Below are positions 8,496 to 17,727 of a stretch of DNA of 64,000 nt, one piece after another (position 1 is the stretch's first letter; every line of letters starts with the position of its first letter). The notes beneath the pieces are model-generated. The model ran no database searches. It was not told the origin of the DNA and saw only the letters and a program-made list of their open reading frames with translations. The position numbers and the translations under genes are program-made. The stretch is from an uncultured Rhodobacter sp. (GTDB lineage: Bacteria; Pseudomonadota; Alphaproteobacteria; Rhodobacterales; Rhodobacteraceae), in assembly GCA_945952585.1 (NCBI GenBank), contig CAMFII010000011.1, positions 87,992 to 151,991 on the forward strand. Reading direction: 5' to 3'.

Positions 8496-8557
8496 GAATT
8501 TTCTGGCGAAAATTCTCCGCCCGATCCGCAATGTCCTGAATTTTCGCGAGAAAATTC
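8496..8557. repeat. Paired 8-bp hairpins between livG and livF (type GAATTTTC-N4-GAAAATTC)
   Basis: Two perfect palindromic hairpins, GAATTTTC-TGGC-GAAAATTC (8496-8515) and GAATTTTC-GCGA-GAAAATTC (8538-8557), fill the 86-base gap between two operon genes. The same two-hairpin design occurs at 20551-20596, 31035-31073 and 56787-56836. They are A/T-rich islands in G/C-rich DNA. Confidence 0.7.
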
Positions 8558-8570
8558 GTGCAGCTCGCGC

Positions 8571-9362
8571 TCACGCATGCGCGGCTTCCTCCTTGACCTT
8601 GTTCTTCAGGCCGCGACCCAGATAGGCCTCGATCACGCGCTCGTCGCTTTTCACGACATCGACCGGGCCCTGGGCCAGCACCTTGCCCTCGGCCATGACG
8701 ATCACGGGATCGCAGAGGCGGGCGATGAAATCCATGTCGTGCTCGATGACGCAGAAGGTATAGCCGCGCTCCTTGTTCAGCCGCACGATGGCGTCGCCGA
8801 TGGTGTTCAGGAGCGTCCGGTTCACGCCGGCGCCGACCTCGTCGAGGAACACGATCTTGGCATCGACCATCATCGTCCGGCCGAGTTCCAGGAGCTTCTT
8901 CTGCCCACCCGAAATGTTCGCCGCCTTCTGGTCGGCCAGGTGGCTGATGGTCAGGAAGTCGAGCACCTCGTCTGCCTTTTCGCGCAGGCGCTTCTCCTCG
9001 GCGGCGATGCGGCTGCGCGAGAAGACGGCATTCCAGATCGTCTCGCCATGCTGGGAAGCGGGAACCATCATCAGGTTCTCGCGCACGGTCATCGAGCCGA
9101 ATTCATGGGCGATCTGGAAGGTGCGCAGGAGGCCCTTGTGGAACAGCTCGTGCGGCGAAAGCCCGGTGATGTCCTCGCCATCCATCACCACACGGCCCGA
9201 GGTGGGCTTCAGCCGGCCGGCGATGACGTTGAACAGCGTGGTCTTGCCGGCGCCGTTCGGGCCGATCAACCCGGTGATCGAGCCGGTCTCGATCCGGATC
9301 GAAGCCCCGTCCACCGCGTGGAATCCGCCGAAATGCTTGTGCAGATCCTCGACGACGATCAT
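8571..9362 (-). CDS. livG: ABC transporter ATP-binding protein LivG
   Basis: 263-residue ATPase of the LivG type with Walker A GPNGAGKTT (near residue 34), signature ISGGQKKLLELGR and the long LivG-type helical insert. Walker B is IVFLDEVGAGVN, where most relatives have LDEP-AGLN; the catalytic Glu is kept but the following Pro is Val. The C-terminal part CVIEHDMDFIARLCDPVIVM is family-standard. It pairs with LivF on LivHM. Confidence 0.92.
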   Translation of the reverse strand: MIVVEDLHKHFGGFHAVDGASIRIETGSITGLIGPNGAGKTTLFNVIAGRLKPTSGRVVMDGEDITGLSPHELFHKGLLRTFQIAHEFGSMTVRENLMMVPASQHGETIWNAVFSRSRIAAEEKRLREKADEVLDFLTISHLADQKAANISGGQKKLLELGRTMMVDAKIVFLDEVGAGVNRTLLNTIGDAIVRLNKERGYTFCVIEHDMDFIARLCDPVIVMAEGKVLAQGPVDVVKSDERVIEAYLGRGLKNKVKEEAAHA

Positions 9363-9429
9363 GCGATTTCCCCCGGTATCCCTGCCTCGTTCCCGCGGGT
9401 CGCGCGGTCGGGCGGGTTTTTGTTATGGC

Positions 9430-9458
9430 AACGGCCCGGGCCTATGCGCCGGGCCGTT
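9430..9458 (-). terminator. Strong hairpin between livJ-like gene and livG
   Basis: AACGGCCCGG (9430-9439) pairs perfectly with CCGGGCCGTT (9449-9458). On the minus strand it is 34 bases after the binding-protein stop and no U tract follows, so it is more likely a partial terminator or a 3'-end stabiliser that keeps binding-protein mRNA more abundant than that of the downstream permease genes. Confidence 0.5.
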
Positions 9459-9492
9459 CCCTCTTGTCAACTGCTGATCGGCAAAGCCGGGA

Positions 9493-10680
9493 TCAACGGA
9501 AGCCGACGGTCACGTTCTTGCCGTCCTGGACGACGATCTCGCGGTAACGACCGGCGCTTTCGCCCGGGCCGACCAGGGTGACGGCCGTCGCGCCCTCGTA
9601 GTCGATCGGTTTGCCGGCGGCGAGCAGTTCCAGGCCCTTGGCCAGTTCGCCGGGATAGATCTTTTCGCCCGGACCGTTGGCGATTTCCATGACCTTTTCC
9701 TTGTAGACCTTGGGATCGGTCGAATTGGCGGCCTGCATGGCGAGCAGGATCAGCGCGGCGGCATCATAGCTCTCGGGCGAATAGGCCGAGGTGCCGTCCA
9801 TGTTGATCTTCTTCATCATCTCTTCGAAGGTCTTGGCGCCCGCAGAGTCCGAGCCGGCGATCTGGCCGAAGGAGCCGTTCAGGCCCGGGCCGATGGCGGT
9901 CGGAAGCGAGTCGCCGATCATGCCGCCCGGCAGACCGAAGGTCGAGAAGGCGCCCGAGTCGAGCGAGGCCTGGATGATGCCCTTGCCGCCCTGGTCAAGG
10001 TAGCCGGCCACGACGAGGATATCGCCGCCAGCGGCTGCCAGCGCCGCGACTTCGGCCGAGTAGTCGGCCTTGCCGTCGTCGTGAGGCACGTTGATCGTGA
10101 CCTTGCCGCCCTTGGCTTCGAAGCTCTTGGCGATCGATTCGGCCAGGCCCTTGCCGTAGTCGTTGTTGGTATAGGTCAGGGCGATCGACTTGATGCCTTT
10201 TTCGGTCAGGATGTCGGCCATCACTTCGCCTTCGCGCGCATCCGACGGCGCGGTGCGGAAGAAGAGGCCGTCATCCTCGGCGGTCGAGAGCGCCGGCGAG
10301 GTCGCCGAAGGCGAGATCATGACCATGCCGTTCGGCCGGGCGACGTTCTGCAGTATCGCGCCGGTCACGCCCGAGCAGTCGCCGCCGACGATGCCATTGA
10401 CCTTCTCGGTCGTGATGAGCTTTTCGGCCGCTGCGGTCGCGGCAGCGGTGTCGATGGCGCAGGTGGTGTCGCCCTTCAGCGTCACGACGGTGTCACCGCC
10501 CAGAAGCTTGCCGGAATCCGAGACTTCCTTCGCTGCCATCTCGCTTGCCGCGTACATGGCAGGGGTCAGCGATTCGATCGGGCCGGTAAAGCCGATCAGT
10601 ACGCCCAGTTTGACTTCCTCTGCCGAGGCAGCGCCCGCCAGCAGCGCCAGTGCGGCGGTGGCGGTGAGAAGTTTCTTCAT
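9493..10680 (-). CDS. livJ: Periplasmic branched-chain amino acid type binding protein
   Basis: 395-residue type I periplasmic binding protein (Peripla_BP_6), the substrate receptor of the Liv-type transporter below it. The signal peptide is MKKLLTATAALALLAGAASA, so the start at 10680 (AGGGAG six bases upstream) is preferred over the ORF-track start eight codons earlier. Family motifs include VKLGVLIGFTGPIESLTP at the mature N-terminus and GIVGGDCSGVTGA, the ligand-hinge region. The ligand itself is not determined by these motifs. Confidence 0.88.
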   Translation of the reverse strand: MKKLLTATAALALLAGAASAEEVKLGVLIGFTGPIESLTPAMYAASEMAAKEVSDSGKLLGGDTVVTLKGDTTCAIDTAAATAAAEKLITTEKVNGIVGGDCSGVTGAILQNVARPNGMVMISPSATSPALSTAEDDGLFFRTAPSDAREGEVMADILTEKGIKSIALTYTNNDYGKGLAESIAKSFEAKGGKVTINVPHDDGKADYSAEVAALAAAGGDILVVAGYLDQGGKGIIQASLDSGAFSTFGLPGGMIGDSLPTAIGPGLNGSFGQIAGSDSAGAKTFEEMMKKINMDGTSAYSPESYDAAALILLAMQAANSTDPKVYKEKVMEIANGPGEKIYPGELAKGLELLAAGKPIDYEGATAVTLVGPGESAGRYREIVVQDGKNVTVGFR

Positions 10681-10774
10681 GTTGTTGCTCCCTGTCTGGA
10701 TCATTGTCCGGACCGAAAGCTAGAGCGGCAAAATGAAAAAGAAAAGCGTCCTGTGATGCGATCTGACCAATTGG

Positions 10775-11800
10775 TCAGATCGACAGGCGCGTGAGACCCG
10801 GCGTGGGGGCGGCCCCCTGCGTGCCGCGTTCGCGGTAGGGCGTCGTATTGTAGTGGGCCCGGTAGCATTTCGAGAAATGCGACGGGCTGGCGAAACCGCA
10901 GGCGAGGGCGACGTTGATGACGCTCATGTCGGTTTGCATCAGCAGGTTGCGCGCCTTCTGCAGCCGCAACTCCATGTAGTAACGCTTTGGGCTGCGGTTC
11001 AAGTAGCGGCGGAACAAGCGTTCGAGCTGACGCGTGGACATGCCGACATCCTCGGCCAGGTCGGCGGGGCTGATCGGGTCCTCGATGTTGTTTTCCATCA
11101 TCTGGATGACCTGGCTCAGCTTCGGATGGCGCACGCCGATCCGGGTCGGGATCGACAGACGCTGCGTGTCCTGGTCGGTGCGGATCGAGGTGTAGATCAG
11201 CTGGTCGGCCACGGTGTTGGCCAGTTCGTCGCCATGATCGGCGGCGATCAGTTTCAGCATCAGGTCGATCGACGAGGTGCCGCCCGCCGTCGTCATCCGG
11301 CTGCCGTCGACGACGAAAATCGACTTCGTCAGCTTCACATCCTCGAATTCCTCAAGGAAGCCATCCTGGTTTTCCCAGTGGATGGTCGCTTTCTTGCCGT
11401 CGAGCAGCCCGGCCTTGGCCATGGCCCAGCCGCCGGTGCAGATCCCGCCAATCATCATCCCGCGCCGTGCCTCGCGCCGGAGCCAGGAAATCACGGCCTT
11501 GGACGTCACCTTCTGCACGTCGATGCCGCCGCAGACCAGAAGCGTGTCCTCGCGGTCGAGTTCGATCAGCCCTGCATCGAGCTTGAACGAGGCGCCGTTC
11601 GAGCAGGAGACGTTCTCGCCGCCTTCGCCGATCAGGATCCAATCGAACAGCTTCTTGCCCGCGACGCGATTGGCAATCCGCAAGGGCTCCACGGCGCCGG
11701 CAAAGGACATCATCGTGAACTTGTCGAGCAGCAGAAAGACGAAGCGGCGGGGCCGGCTGGCCTCGCGCGGGCGGACTTCTGCATGACGGACGGGCAACAT
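10775..11800 (-). CDS. GlxA-family transcriptional regulator (DJ-1/PfpI domain plus AraC HTH)
   Basis: 341-residue regulator. Residues about 18-195 form a DJ-1/PfpI amidotransferase-like sensor domain with the nucleophile-elbow cysteine in [14 protein letters not shown]. Residues about 235-325 form an AraC-type double helix-turn-helix ([40 protein letters not shown] and the [15 protein letters not shown] second helix). It lies directly upstream of, and in the same direction as, the Liv-type operon, so it probably controls it. Relatives respond to quaternary amines or amino-acid derivatives; the effector here is unknown. Confidence 0.85.
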   Translation of the reverse strand: MLPVRHAEVRPREASRPRRFVFLLLDKFTMMSFAGAVEPLRIANRVAGKKLFDWILIGEGGENVSCSNGASFKLDAGLIELDREDTLLVCGGIDVQKVTSKAVISWLRREARRGMMIGGICTGGWAMAKAGLLDGKKATIHWENQDGFLEEFEDVKLTKSIFVVDGSRMTTAGGTSSIDLMLKLIAADHGDELANTVADQLIYTSIRTDQDTQRLSIPTRIGVRHPKLSQVIQMMENNIEDPISPADLAEDVGMSTRQLERLFRRYLNRSPKRYYMELRLQKARNLLMQTDMSVINVALACGFASPSHFSKCYRAHYNTTPYRERGTQGAAPTPGLTRLSI

Positions 11801-12038
11801 CGTTTTGCGACCTGAATGTGTCGTTCGTGGCCAATCAATCAGGGAAACCGCCGCTCCGCAAGGGGCGGTGCGCTGCTGTTTCAGGGTTGAAACATTCGCT
11901 GGCTTCGGGCCGCCGGACAGGTATCGATCCCTTCATCCCTGCCCTGCGGCATTCTGCATTGCAGCGGGATCGGGGCCTTTCAATCCCGTCGGGCTTTCCT
12001 TATACGCACCTGCGACCGCTAACAGAGGGAGAAAAGCC

Positions 12039-13409
12039 ATGACCAAGGGCTGGAGCAAATCGGACTGGCGCGCGAAGCCGCGGATCCAGATGCCCGACTA
12101 TCCCGATCAGGACGCTCTGAAGGCGGTCGAGGCGCAGCTGGCGAAGTTTCCGCCGCTGGTTTTTGCCGGCGAGGCGCGCAAACTGAAGAAGCAGCTCGCG
12201 CTTGCGGCCGAGGGCAAGGCCTTCCTGCTGCAGGGCGGCGACTGCGCCGAGAGCTTTGCCGAATTCAGCGCCGACAACATCCGCGACACCTTCCGGGTGA
12301 TGCTGCAGATGGCAGTGGTGCTGACCTACGGCGCCAAGGTGCCGGTCATCAAGGTCGGCCGGATGGCGGGCCAGTTCGCCAAGCCGCGCTCGGCCGCGAC
12401 CGAGGTCGTGGGCGGGCAGGAGCTGCCGAGCTACCGTGGCGACATCATCAACGGCTTCGATTTCACCCCCGATGCCCGCGTGCCGGATCCCGCGCGGATG
12501 CTGCAGGCCTACACGCAGGCCGCGGCCAGCCTGAACCTGCTCCGCGCCTTCTCGACCGGCGGTTTCGCCGACATCCACCGCGTGCACAGCTGGACCCTCG
12601 GCTTTGCCGAGCACGACAAGGCCGAGCGGTACCGCGAGTTGTCCAACCACATCTCGGACGCGCTCGACTTCATGAACGCGGCCGGGATCACCTCGGACAC
12701 CGCGCCGTCGCTGTCGACCGTGGATTTCTACACCAGCCACGAGGCGCTGCTGCTGGAATACGAAGAGGCGTTCTGCCGGATCGACTCGATCACCGGCCAG
12801 CCCGTCGCGGGCTCGGGCCACATGATCTGGATCGGCGACCGCACCCGGCAGCCCGATGGCGCGCATGTCGAGTTCTGCCGCGGCGTGCTGAACCCGATCG
12901 GCCTGAAATGCGGTCCGTCTACCACGGCTGACGACCTGAAAGTGCTGATGGCCAAGCTGAACCCGCAGAACGAGCCGGGTCGGCTGACGCTGATCGCGCG
13001 CTTCGGTGCCGGCAAGGTCGGGGAGAACCTGCCGCGTCTCATCAAGGCGGTGCGCGAAGAAGGCGCCAACGTCGTCTGGTCCTGCGACCCGATGCACGGC
13101 AACACGATCAAGGCGGCTTCGGGCTACAAGACCCGGCCGTTCGACTCGGTCCTGCGCGAGGTGCGGGAATTCTTTGGGGTCCACAAGGCCGAGGGCACAA
13201 TCCCCGGTGGCGTGCACTTCGAGATGACCGGCAAGGACGTGACCGAATGCACTGGCGGTCTGCGCGCGGTGAAGGACGAGGATCTGTCCGACCGTTACCA
13301 CACCGCCTGCGACCCGCGGCTGAACGCCTCGCAATCGCTGGAGTTGGCCTTCCTCGTCGCCGAGGAACTGTCGAGCTTCCGCGAGGGCGCGCGCCGGGTC
13401 GCGCTCTGA
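12039..13409 (+). CDS. aroG: Class II 3-deoxy-D-arabino-heptulosonate 7-phosphate synthase
   Basis: 456-residue plant-type (class II) DAHP synthase, the first enzyme of the shikimate pathway, condensing phosphoenolpyruvate and erythrose 4-phosphate. Diagnostic stretches are [15 protein letters not shown] near residue 65, the metal and substrate motifs [16 protein letters not shown] and [20 protein letters not shown], and [15 protein letters not shown]. The start at 12039 (AGAGGGA upstream, [14 protein letters not shown]) replaces the ORF-track start 78 codons earlier, which lies in the intergenic region. It stands alone between a divergent regulator and a terminator. Confidence 0.95.
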   Translation: MTKGWSKSDWRAKPRIQMPDYPDQDALKAVEAQLAKFPPLVFAGEARKLKKQLALAAEGKAFLLQGGDCAESFAEFSADNIRDTFRVMLQMAVVLTYGAKVPVIKVGRMAGQFAKPRSAATEVVGGQELPSYRGDIINGFDFTPDARVPDPARMLQAYTQAAASLNLLRAFSTGGFADIHRVHSWTLGFAEHDKAERYRELSNHISDALDFMNAAGITSDTAPSLSTVDFYTSHEALLLEYEEAFCRIDSITGQPVAGSGHMIWIGDRTRQPDGAHVEFCRGVLNPIGLKCGPSTTADDLKVLMAKLNPQNEPGRLTLIARFGAGKVGENLPRLIKAVREEGANVVWSCDPMHGNTIKAASGYKTRPFDSVLREVREFFGVHKAEGTIPGGVHFEMTGKDVTECTGGLRAVKDEDLSDRYHTACDPRLNASQSLELAFLVAEELSSFREGARRVAL

Positions 13410-13433
13410 GACAGGACGAAAAAAAGGAAGAAG

Positions 13434-13457
13434 CGGGCGCCTCACGGCGCCCGTTTT
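13434..13457 (+). terminator. Rho-independent terminator after DAHP synthase
   Basis: CGGGCGCC-TCAC-GGCGCCCG is an 8-bp perfect stem with a 4-base loop followed by TTTT, located 24 bases after the aroG stop. Confidence 0.85.
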
Positions 13458-13475
13458 CATTTGACGGGCCGAGGA

Positions 13476-14165
13476 TCAGCGCATCCCGTCGTCAGACTTG
13501 ACCAGCCGAAGATGTGACCGCTGTCGCGCGGGCTTGCTGGCGCTCCGGAAGGGGGCGGGCGCCTCTGCCAGTTCGCGGACGGGGTCGGTCCGCCGGTCCG
13601 CAGGCGGGGCGCGGTCGATCGGGACGGCAGGCCAGGCGACGGGGGTCAACGGCTCGGCCACCTCGCGGGTTACGCTGAAGCGGCGGGGGCTGCGGCCGAT
13701 CAGGCCAAGTGTCACCAGGCAACCAAGCGCACGGTCGCAGCTACCGGTGTCGCCCATGACCGGCAAGAGCAGCATCCGCGCCTCGATCGCCGGGCGGCCG
13801 AGGCCGCGATCCCCCGCCAGCGCCAGGGTCAGGATCGACGGGGAGGCAAAGACCGCCTCGGTCGCCTGCATGACCCCGTCCCGGGCGGCGGGCTCGAACA
13901 ACGCGGTCAGCGGCATCCCGCGCACTTCCATCCCCAGAAGCTGCACGAGATGCATGCCCGCAAGGCGGAAGCGGGCGACGCCATGGGCGACGCGTTCGAT
14001 CAGGAAGACATGCTCCAGCGACCGCTCCATCCCGCGCGGATCAAGCGATGCGCGCGCCGGCGGCTCGCTGCCCGAGCGCAGGCCTTCCCAGTAGGCGCGC
14101 ACCTCCTGCAGGGGCTGGAACGCCGTCCCCATGCCGAAATCGCCCATCCGCCGATCCTTCTTCAT
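13476..14165 (-). CDS. PAS-domain protein (PAS_5 type)
   Basis: 229-residue cytoplasmic protein whose central part (about residues 15-130 from this start) matches the alphaproteobacterial PAS_5 domain: VRAYWEGLRSGSEPPARASLDP, FRLAGMHLVQLLGMEVRGMPLTALF. These stand-alone PAS proteins are thought to be sensors or adaptors; no output domain is visible, and the C-terminal 60 residues are proline- and arginine-rich. The ATG at 14165 with GGGGAG upstream is preferred; the longer ORF adds 68 residues of low-complexity sequence. Confidence 0.7.
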   Translation of the reverse strand: MKKDRRMGDFGMGTAFQPLQEVRAYWEGLRSGSEPPARASLDPRGMERSLEHVFLIERVAHGVARFRLAGMHLVQLLGMEVRGMPLTALFEPAARDGVMQATEAVFASPSILTLALAGDRGLGRPAIEARMLLLPVMGDTGSCDRALGCLVTLGLIGRSPRRFSVTREVAEPLTPVAWPAVPIDRAPPADRRTDPVRELAEAPAPFRSASKPARQRSHLRLVKSDDGMR

Positions 14166-14398
14166 CGCATCCGCTCCCCGGCTGGTCCGAAGTCGCCGCC
14201 TGCCCGGTCGGTCGCTCCGGTTGTTCCCATCGGCCTGCTCTGCTACTTCCCGAAGGACGGCGAGGCGGTCGGGGGCGGCATCCCTTTTGGTTACCCGATT
14301 GTAAACTACACCGGAATTGCGCCGGAGCGGAGTGAAATCCTCGCATTTGGTTAAACCGCCGGCGCCCATGCCGTCGGAGGGGGCAGGGAGCGCAGACG

Positions 14399-15292
14399 AT
14401 GGTCACTTCGATGACGGGTTTTGCCAGCCGGAAGGGGCAGGGTGCCGGGGCGAGCTGGGCCTGGGACATCCGATCGGTCAATGGCAAGGGCCTGGACCTG
14501 CGCCTGCGCCTGCCCGACTGGATCGAGGGGCTGGAGGTGCCTGTCCGGGCCGAACTTGGCAAGCGTCTTCATCGCGGCAATGTCAGCCTGACGCTCAAGG
14601 CGGCGCGCGAGGCAGGGGCCGAAGGCGTGCGCCTGAACCCGCCGGTGCTGGATGCGGTGCTCTCCGCTTTGGCCGAGGTCGAGGAGCGAGCGGCGTTGAA
14701 GGGCGTCACCGTTTCGCCCCCGACCGCCGCCGAGGTGCTTTCGCTGCGCGGGGTGATGGATCCCGGCGGCGGGGACGAGGACGAGGCGGGTGTCCTGCGC
14801 GAGGCGCTGCTGGCCGATCTTGGACCGCTGCTTGATGCCTTCGCCGCCGCGCGGGCGGCCGAGGGCGCGGCGCTGGCCCGCGTGATTGCCGGACAGATCG
14901 ACCGGATCGAGGCGCTGACCACCGATGCGGCACGCGAGGCCGAAGCCCGGCGCGACGGCATGGCCGCGACCCTGCGCGAAAACCTCGCCCGGGTCCTGGC
15001 GAACAGCGAGGGCGCCGATGAAACCCGCGTGGCGCAGGAACTGGCGATGCTGGCTGTCAAGGCTGACGTGACCGAAGAGATCGACCGCCTGCGCGCCCAT
15101 ATCGCCGCCGCCCGGGCGCTGCTGGCCGAAAAGGGCGCGGTCGGGCGCAAGTTCGACTTCCTGATGCAGGAGTTCAACCGCGAGGCCAACACTCTGTGTT
15201 CAAAGGCGCAGGCGATCGAGCTGACCCGCATCGGGCTTGACCTCAAGACGGTCATAGATCAGATGCGCGAACAGGTTCAGAACGTGGAATAA
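14399..15292 (+). CDS. yicC: YicC/YloC family endoribonuclease
   Basis: 297-residue member of the YicC family, recently recognised as endoribonucleases acting in RNA turnover. The N-terminal SMTGFASRKGQ and the C-terminal EKGAVGRKFDFLMQEFNREANTLCSKA are the family signatures, the latter containing acidic metal-site residues. It is immediately upstream of gmk (3 bases), a common gene order. The start has GGGAG upstream. Confidence 0.9.
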   Translation: MVTSMTGFASRKGQGAGASWAWDIRSVNGKGLDLRLRLPDWIEGLEVPVRAELGKRLHRGNVSLTLKAAREAGAEGVRLNPPVLDAVLSALAEVEERAALKGVTVSPPTAAEVLSLRGVMDPGGGDEDEAGVLREALLADLGPLLDAFAAARAAEGAALARVIAGQIDRIEALTTDAAREAEARRDGMAATLRENLARVLANSEGADETRVAQELAMLAVKADVTEEIDRLRAHIAAARALLAEKGAVGRKFDFLMQEFNREANTLCSKAQAIELTRIGLDLKTVIDQMREQVQNVE

Positions 15293-15295
15293 GTC

Positions 15296-15928
15296 ATGGC
15301 ACGGCGCGGATTTCTTCTGATTCTCTCCTCGCCCTCGGGGGCCGGAAAGTCGAGCCTGACCAAACGGCTGATGGCCTGGGACCCGTCCTTGAGCTTTTCC
15401 GTCTCGGCCACAACCCGCGCGCCCCGTCCGGGCGAAGTCGACGGCCGCGACTACTACTTCCGCTCGCGGCCCGAGTTCGAGGCGCTGATCGCCTCGGGGC
15501 AGATGCTGGAACATGCCGAGGTGTTCGGCAACCTCTATGGCAGCCCCCGCGGCCCGGTCGAAGAGGCGATGCTGGCCGGGCGGGACACGGTCTTTGACAT
15601 CGACTGGCAAGGCGGCCAGCAGATCCGCCAGGCGATGCGCGACGACGTGGTGTCGATCTTCATCCTGCCGCCCTCGATCGCCGAGCTTGAGAACCGCCTG
15701 CGCGGACGGGCTCAGGACAGTGACGAGGTCATCGCGGGGCGCATGGCGAAAAGCCGTGACGAGATCAGCCATTGGGCGGAATATGACTATGTGCTGGTCA
15801 ACCACGACCTCGACGCGGCCGAGGACGAGTTGAAGGCGATCGTGCGGGCCGAGCGGCTCAAGCGGTTCCGCCAGCCGGGCCTGAGCGATTTCGTCCGCGG
15901 ATTGAACAGGGAGTTTGAGCAGCGATGA
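15296..15928 (+). CDS. gmk: Guanylate kinase
   Basis: 210-residue enzyme that phosphorylates GMP to GDP with ATP. The P-loop [11 protein letters not shown] is at residues 10-20, followed by the GMP-binding segment [21 protein letters not shown]. The length is normal. It overlaps the gamma carbonic anhydrase gene by 4 bases and follows yicC by 3, so the three form one unit. Confidence 0.96.
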   Translation: MARRGFLLILSSPSGAGKSSLTKRLMAWDPSLSFSVSATTRAPRPGEVDGRDYYFRSRPEFEALIASGQMLEHAEVFGNLYGSPRGPVEEAMLAGRDTVFDIDWQGGQQIRQAMRDDVVSIFILPPSIAELENRLRGRAQDSDEVIAGRMAKSRDEISHWAEYDYVLVNHDLDAAEDELKAIVRAERLKRFRQPGLSDFVRGLNREFEQR

Positions 15929-16443
15929 TTTTCGAACTTGACGGCATTGCCCCGCTGATCGCCGCCGATGCCTGGGTGGCGCCGACCGCCTGCCTGATCG
16001 GCAAGGTGGTGGTCGAGGCCGAAGCCTCGGTCTGGTTCGGGGTGACCGCGCGCGGCGACAACGAGGAAATCCGCATCGGCCTCGGCTCGAACGTGCAGGA
16101 GAACTGCGTGCTTCACACCGACATGGGCTTTCCCCTGACCGTCGGCGCGGATTGCACCATCGGCCACAAGGCGATGCTGCATGGCTGCACGATCGGCGAC
16201 GGCAGCCTGATCGGCATGGGGGCCATCGTGCTGAACGGCGCGAAGATCGGGCGCGGCTGCCTGATCGGGGCCGGGGCGCTTGTCACCGAGGGCAAGGAAA
16301 TTCCTGACGGCAGCCTGGTCATGGGCGCGCCGGGCAAGGTGGTACGTTCGCTCGACGAGGCGGCGCAGGCAAAGCTGCTCCTGTCGGCCGAGGGGTACCG
16401 CAAGAATGCCCGCCGTTTCGCGACAGGCATGAAGCGCGTCTGA
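15925..16443 (+). CDS. Gamma-class carbonic anhydrase family protein
   Basis: 172-residue left-handed beta-helix protein of hexapeptide repeats. Metal-ligand histidines are visible in NCVLHTDMG and in [16 protein letters not shown], the spacing of gamma-type carbonic anhydrases (YrdA/PaaY-like). It may hydrate CO2 or serve another hexapeptide function; many such proteins are uncharacterised. It overlaps gmk by 4 bases. Confidence 0.85.
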   Translation: MIFELDGIAPLIAADAWVAPTACLIGKVVVEAEASVWFGVTARGDNEEIRIGLGSNVQENCVLHTDMGFPLTVGADCTIGHKAMLHGCTIGDGSLIGMGAIVLNGAKIGRGCLIGAGALVTEGKEIPDGSLVMGAPGKVVRSLDEAAQAKLLLSAEGYRKNARRFATGMKRV

Positions 16444-16614
16444 CCGACCGGGCCCGCTCGGTCGGCAAATCCACTGATCTAACGGAGAAATCACGCGGTT
16501 TGCGCTCCGCGTGACGTGGCGCTTGCGCGCGACTAACACGCGGCTGTTTCGCCATCCTGTATCGAATTCCTGTGACTGGTCGGCCCCGTCGGGGCGCTTG
16601 CAGGGAATTCGTCC

Positions 16615-17727
16615 ATGACCTTTGCTTCTCCTGTTGTGCTCAACACAGTTTCGATGACGAGACACCGGGTTCGGGGGCATGAAGAGGTCATCGAGTTTCG
16701 GCACGACCGGGCGGGGCTGCACGGGTTCATCGCGATCCACGACACGACGCTCGGCCCGGCTTTTGGGGGTTGCCGGATGATGGCCTATCCGACGCCCGAC
16801 GCGGCGCGAACGGATGCCCTGAAGCTTTCCGCTGCGATGACGCGCAAATCGGCGCTGGCCGACCTGCCGTTCGGTGGCGGGAAATGCGTGGTCATCGGCG
16901 ATCCGGCCCGGCAGAAATCCGAGACGCTGCTCCTGCGTCTGGCGGACGTGATCGACCAGATGGGCGGGCGCTACCTGACTGCGGATGATGTCGGGACAAC
17001 GGTCCGCGACATGGAGGTGATGCGCCGCGTCACGCCCTATGCGCGCGGGCTTCCGGATATGGCGGGAGAGCCCTGTCCAGCCGCTGCATATGGCACTTTC
17101 CTGTCGCTTCTGGCCGCGGCACGGGCCCGTTTCGGCGTCACCGATCTTTCCGGCATGACCGTTGCTGTGCAAGGGCTTGGGAGCTTGGGGTTCCGGCTGT
17201 GCCGCTACCTGAAGGAGGCAGGCGCCCAGCTGCTTGTCAGCGACATCCGCCGCCATGTCGTTGACCGGGCCGAGGCGCTGTTCGACGCCTTGCCCGTCCC
17301 CGCCGACCGCATCCTGCAGGCGCCGGTCGACATCCTTTCGCCCAATGCACTTGGCGGCGTCCTGACCGAAGCCAGTATCGGCGAGGTCCGGGCGCCTATG
17401 ATCGTCGGTGGCGCGAACAACCAGCTGCGCCACGATGGACTGGCGCAGCCGCTGCACGACAGGGGCACCCTGTTCATCCCCGATTACGTCGCCAATGCCG
17501 GTGGGGTGATCGACGTCGCCCTTGAAGGGCCTGGCTACAGCCCCGAGCGGGTGCTGAAGGCCTGCGGTCGCATCGCGGACATGACGTCGCTCCTCCTCGC
17601 GCGTGCCGAGGCCAGTGGGGAGGCGCCGCTGACGGTCGCCGAGCTGCTCGTGCGCGAGCGGCTCGGGCGCGGACCGGCGCATGGGAAGGTTAGTGGGATC
17701 GGGCGGGAGGGCGCAGCATGGCACTGA
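16615..17727 (+). CDS. Leucine dehydrogenase-like (Glu/Leu/Phe/Val dehydrogenase family)
   Basis: 370-residue NAD-dependent amino acid dehydrogenase of the leucine/valine/phenylalanine type, which reversibly deaminates a branched-chain or aromatic amino acid to its 2-oxo acid. Evidence: GPAFGGCRMM, the catalytic lysine in LPFGGGKCVVIGDP, TADDVGTTVRDM and the dinucleotide fold VAVQGLGSLGFRLC. The start follows AGGGA by eight bases. It overlaps the EamA transporter gene by 10 bases, which suggests that the exporter handles its substrate or product. The 171-base gap before it holds two hairpins (CCGACCG/CGGTCGG and TCACGCG/CGCGTGA). Confidence 0.85.
   Translation: MTFASPVVLNTVSMTRHRVRGHEEVIEFRHDRAGLHGFIAIHDTTLGPAFGGCRMMAYPTPDAARTDALKLSAAMTRKSALADLPFGGGKCVVIGDPARQKSETLLLRLADVIDQMGGRYLTADDVGTTVRDMEVMRRVTPYARGLPDMAGEPCPAAAYGTFLSLLAAARARFGVTDLSGMTVAVQGLGSLGFRLCRYLKEAGAQLLVSDIRRHVVDRAEALFDALPVPADRILQAPVDILSPNALGGVLTEASIGEVRAPMIVGGANNQLRHDGLAQPLHDRGTLFIPDYVANAGGVIDVALEGPGYSPERVLKACGRIADMTSLLLARAEASGEAPLTVAELLVRERLGRGPAHGKVSGIGREGAAWH

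Noticed and set aside
8485-8574. Thirty-residue N-terminal extension of LivF in the ORF track
   Set aside because: It reads through two intergenic hairpins and precedes a standard LivF start with its own ribosome binding site.
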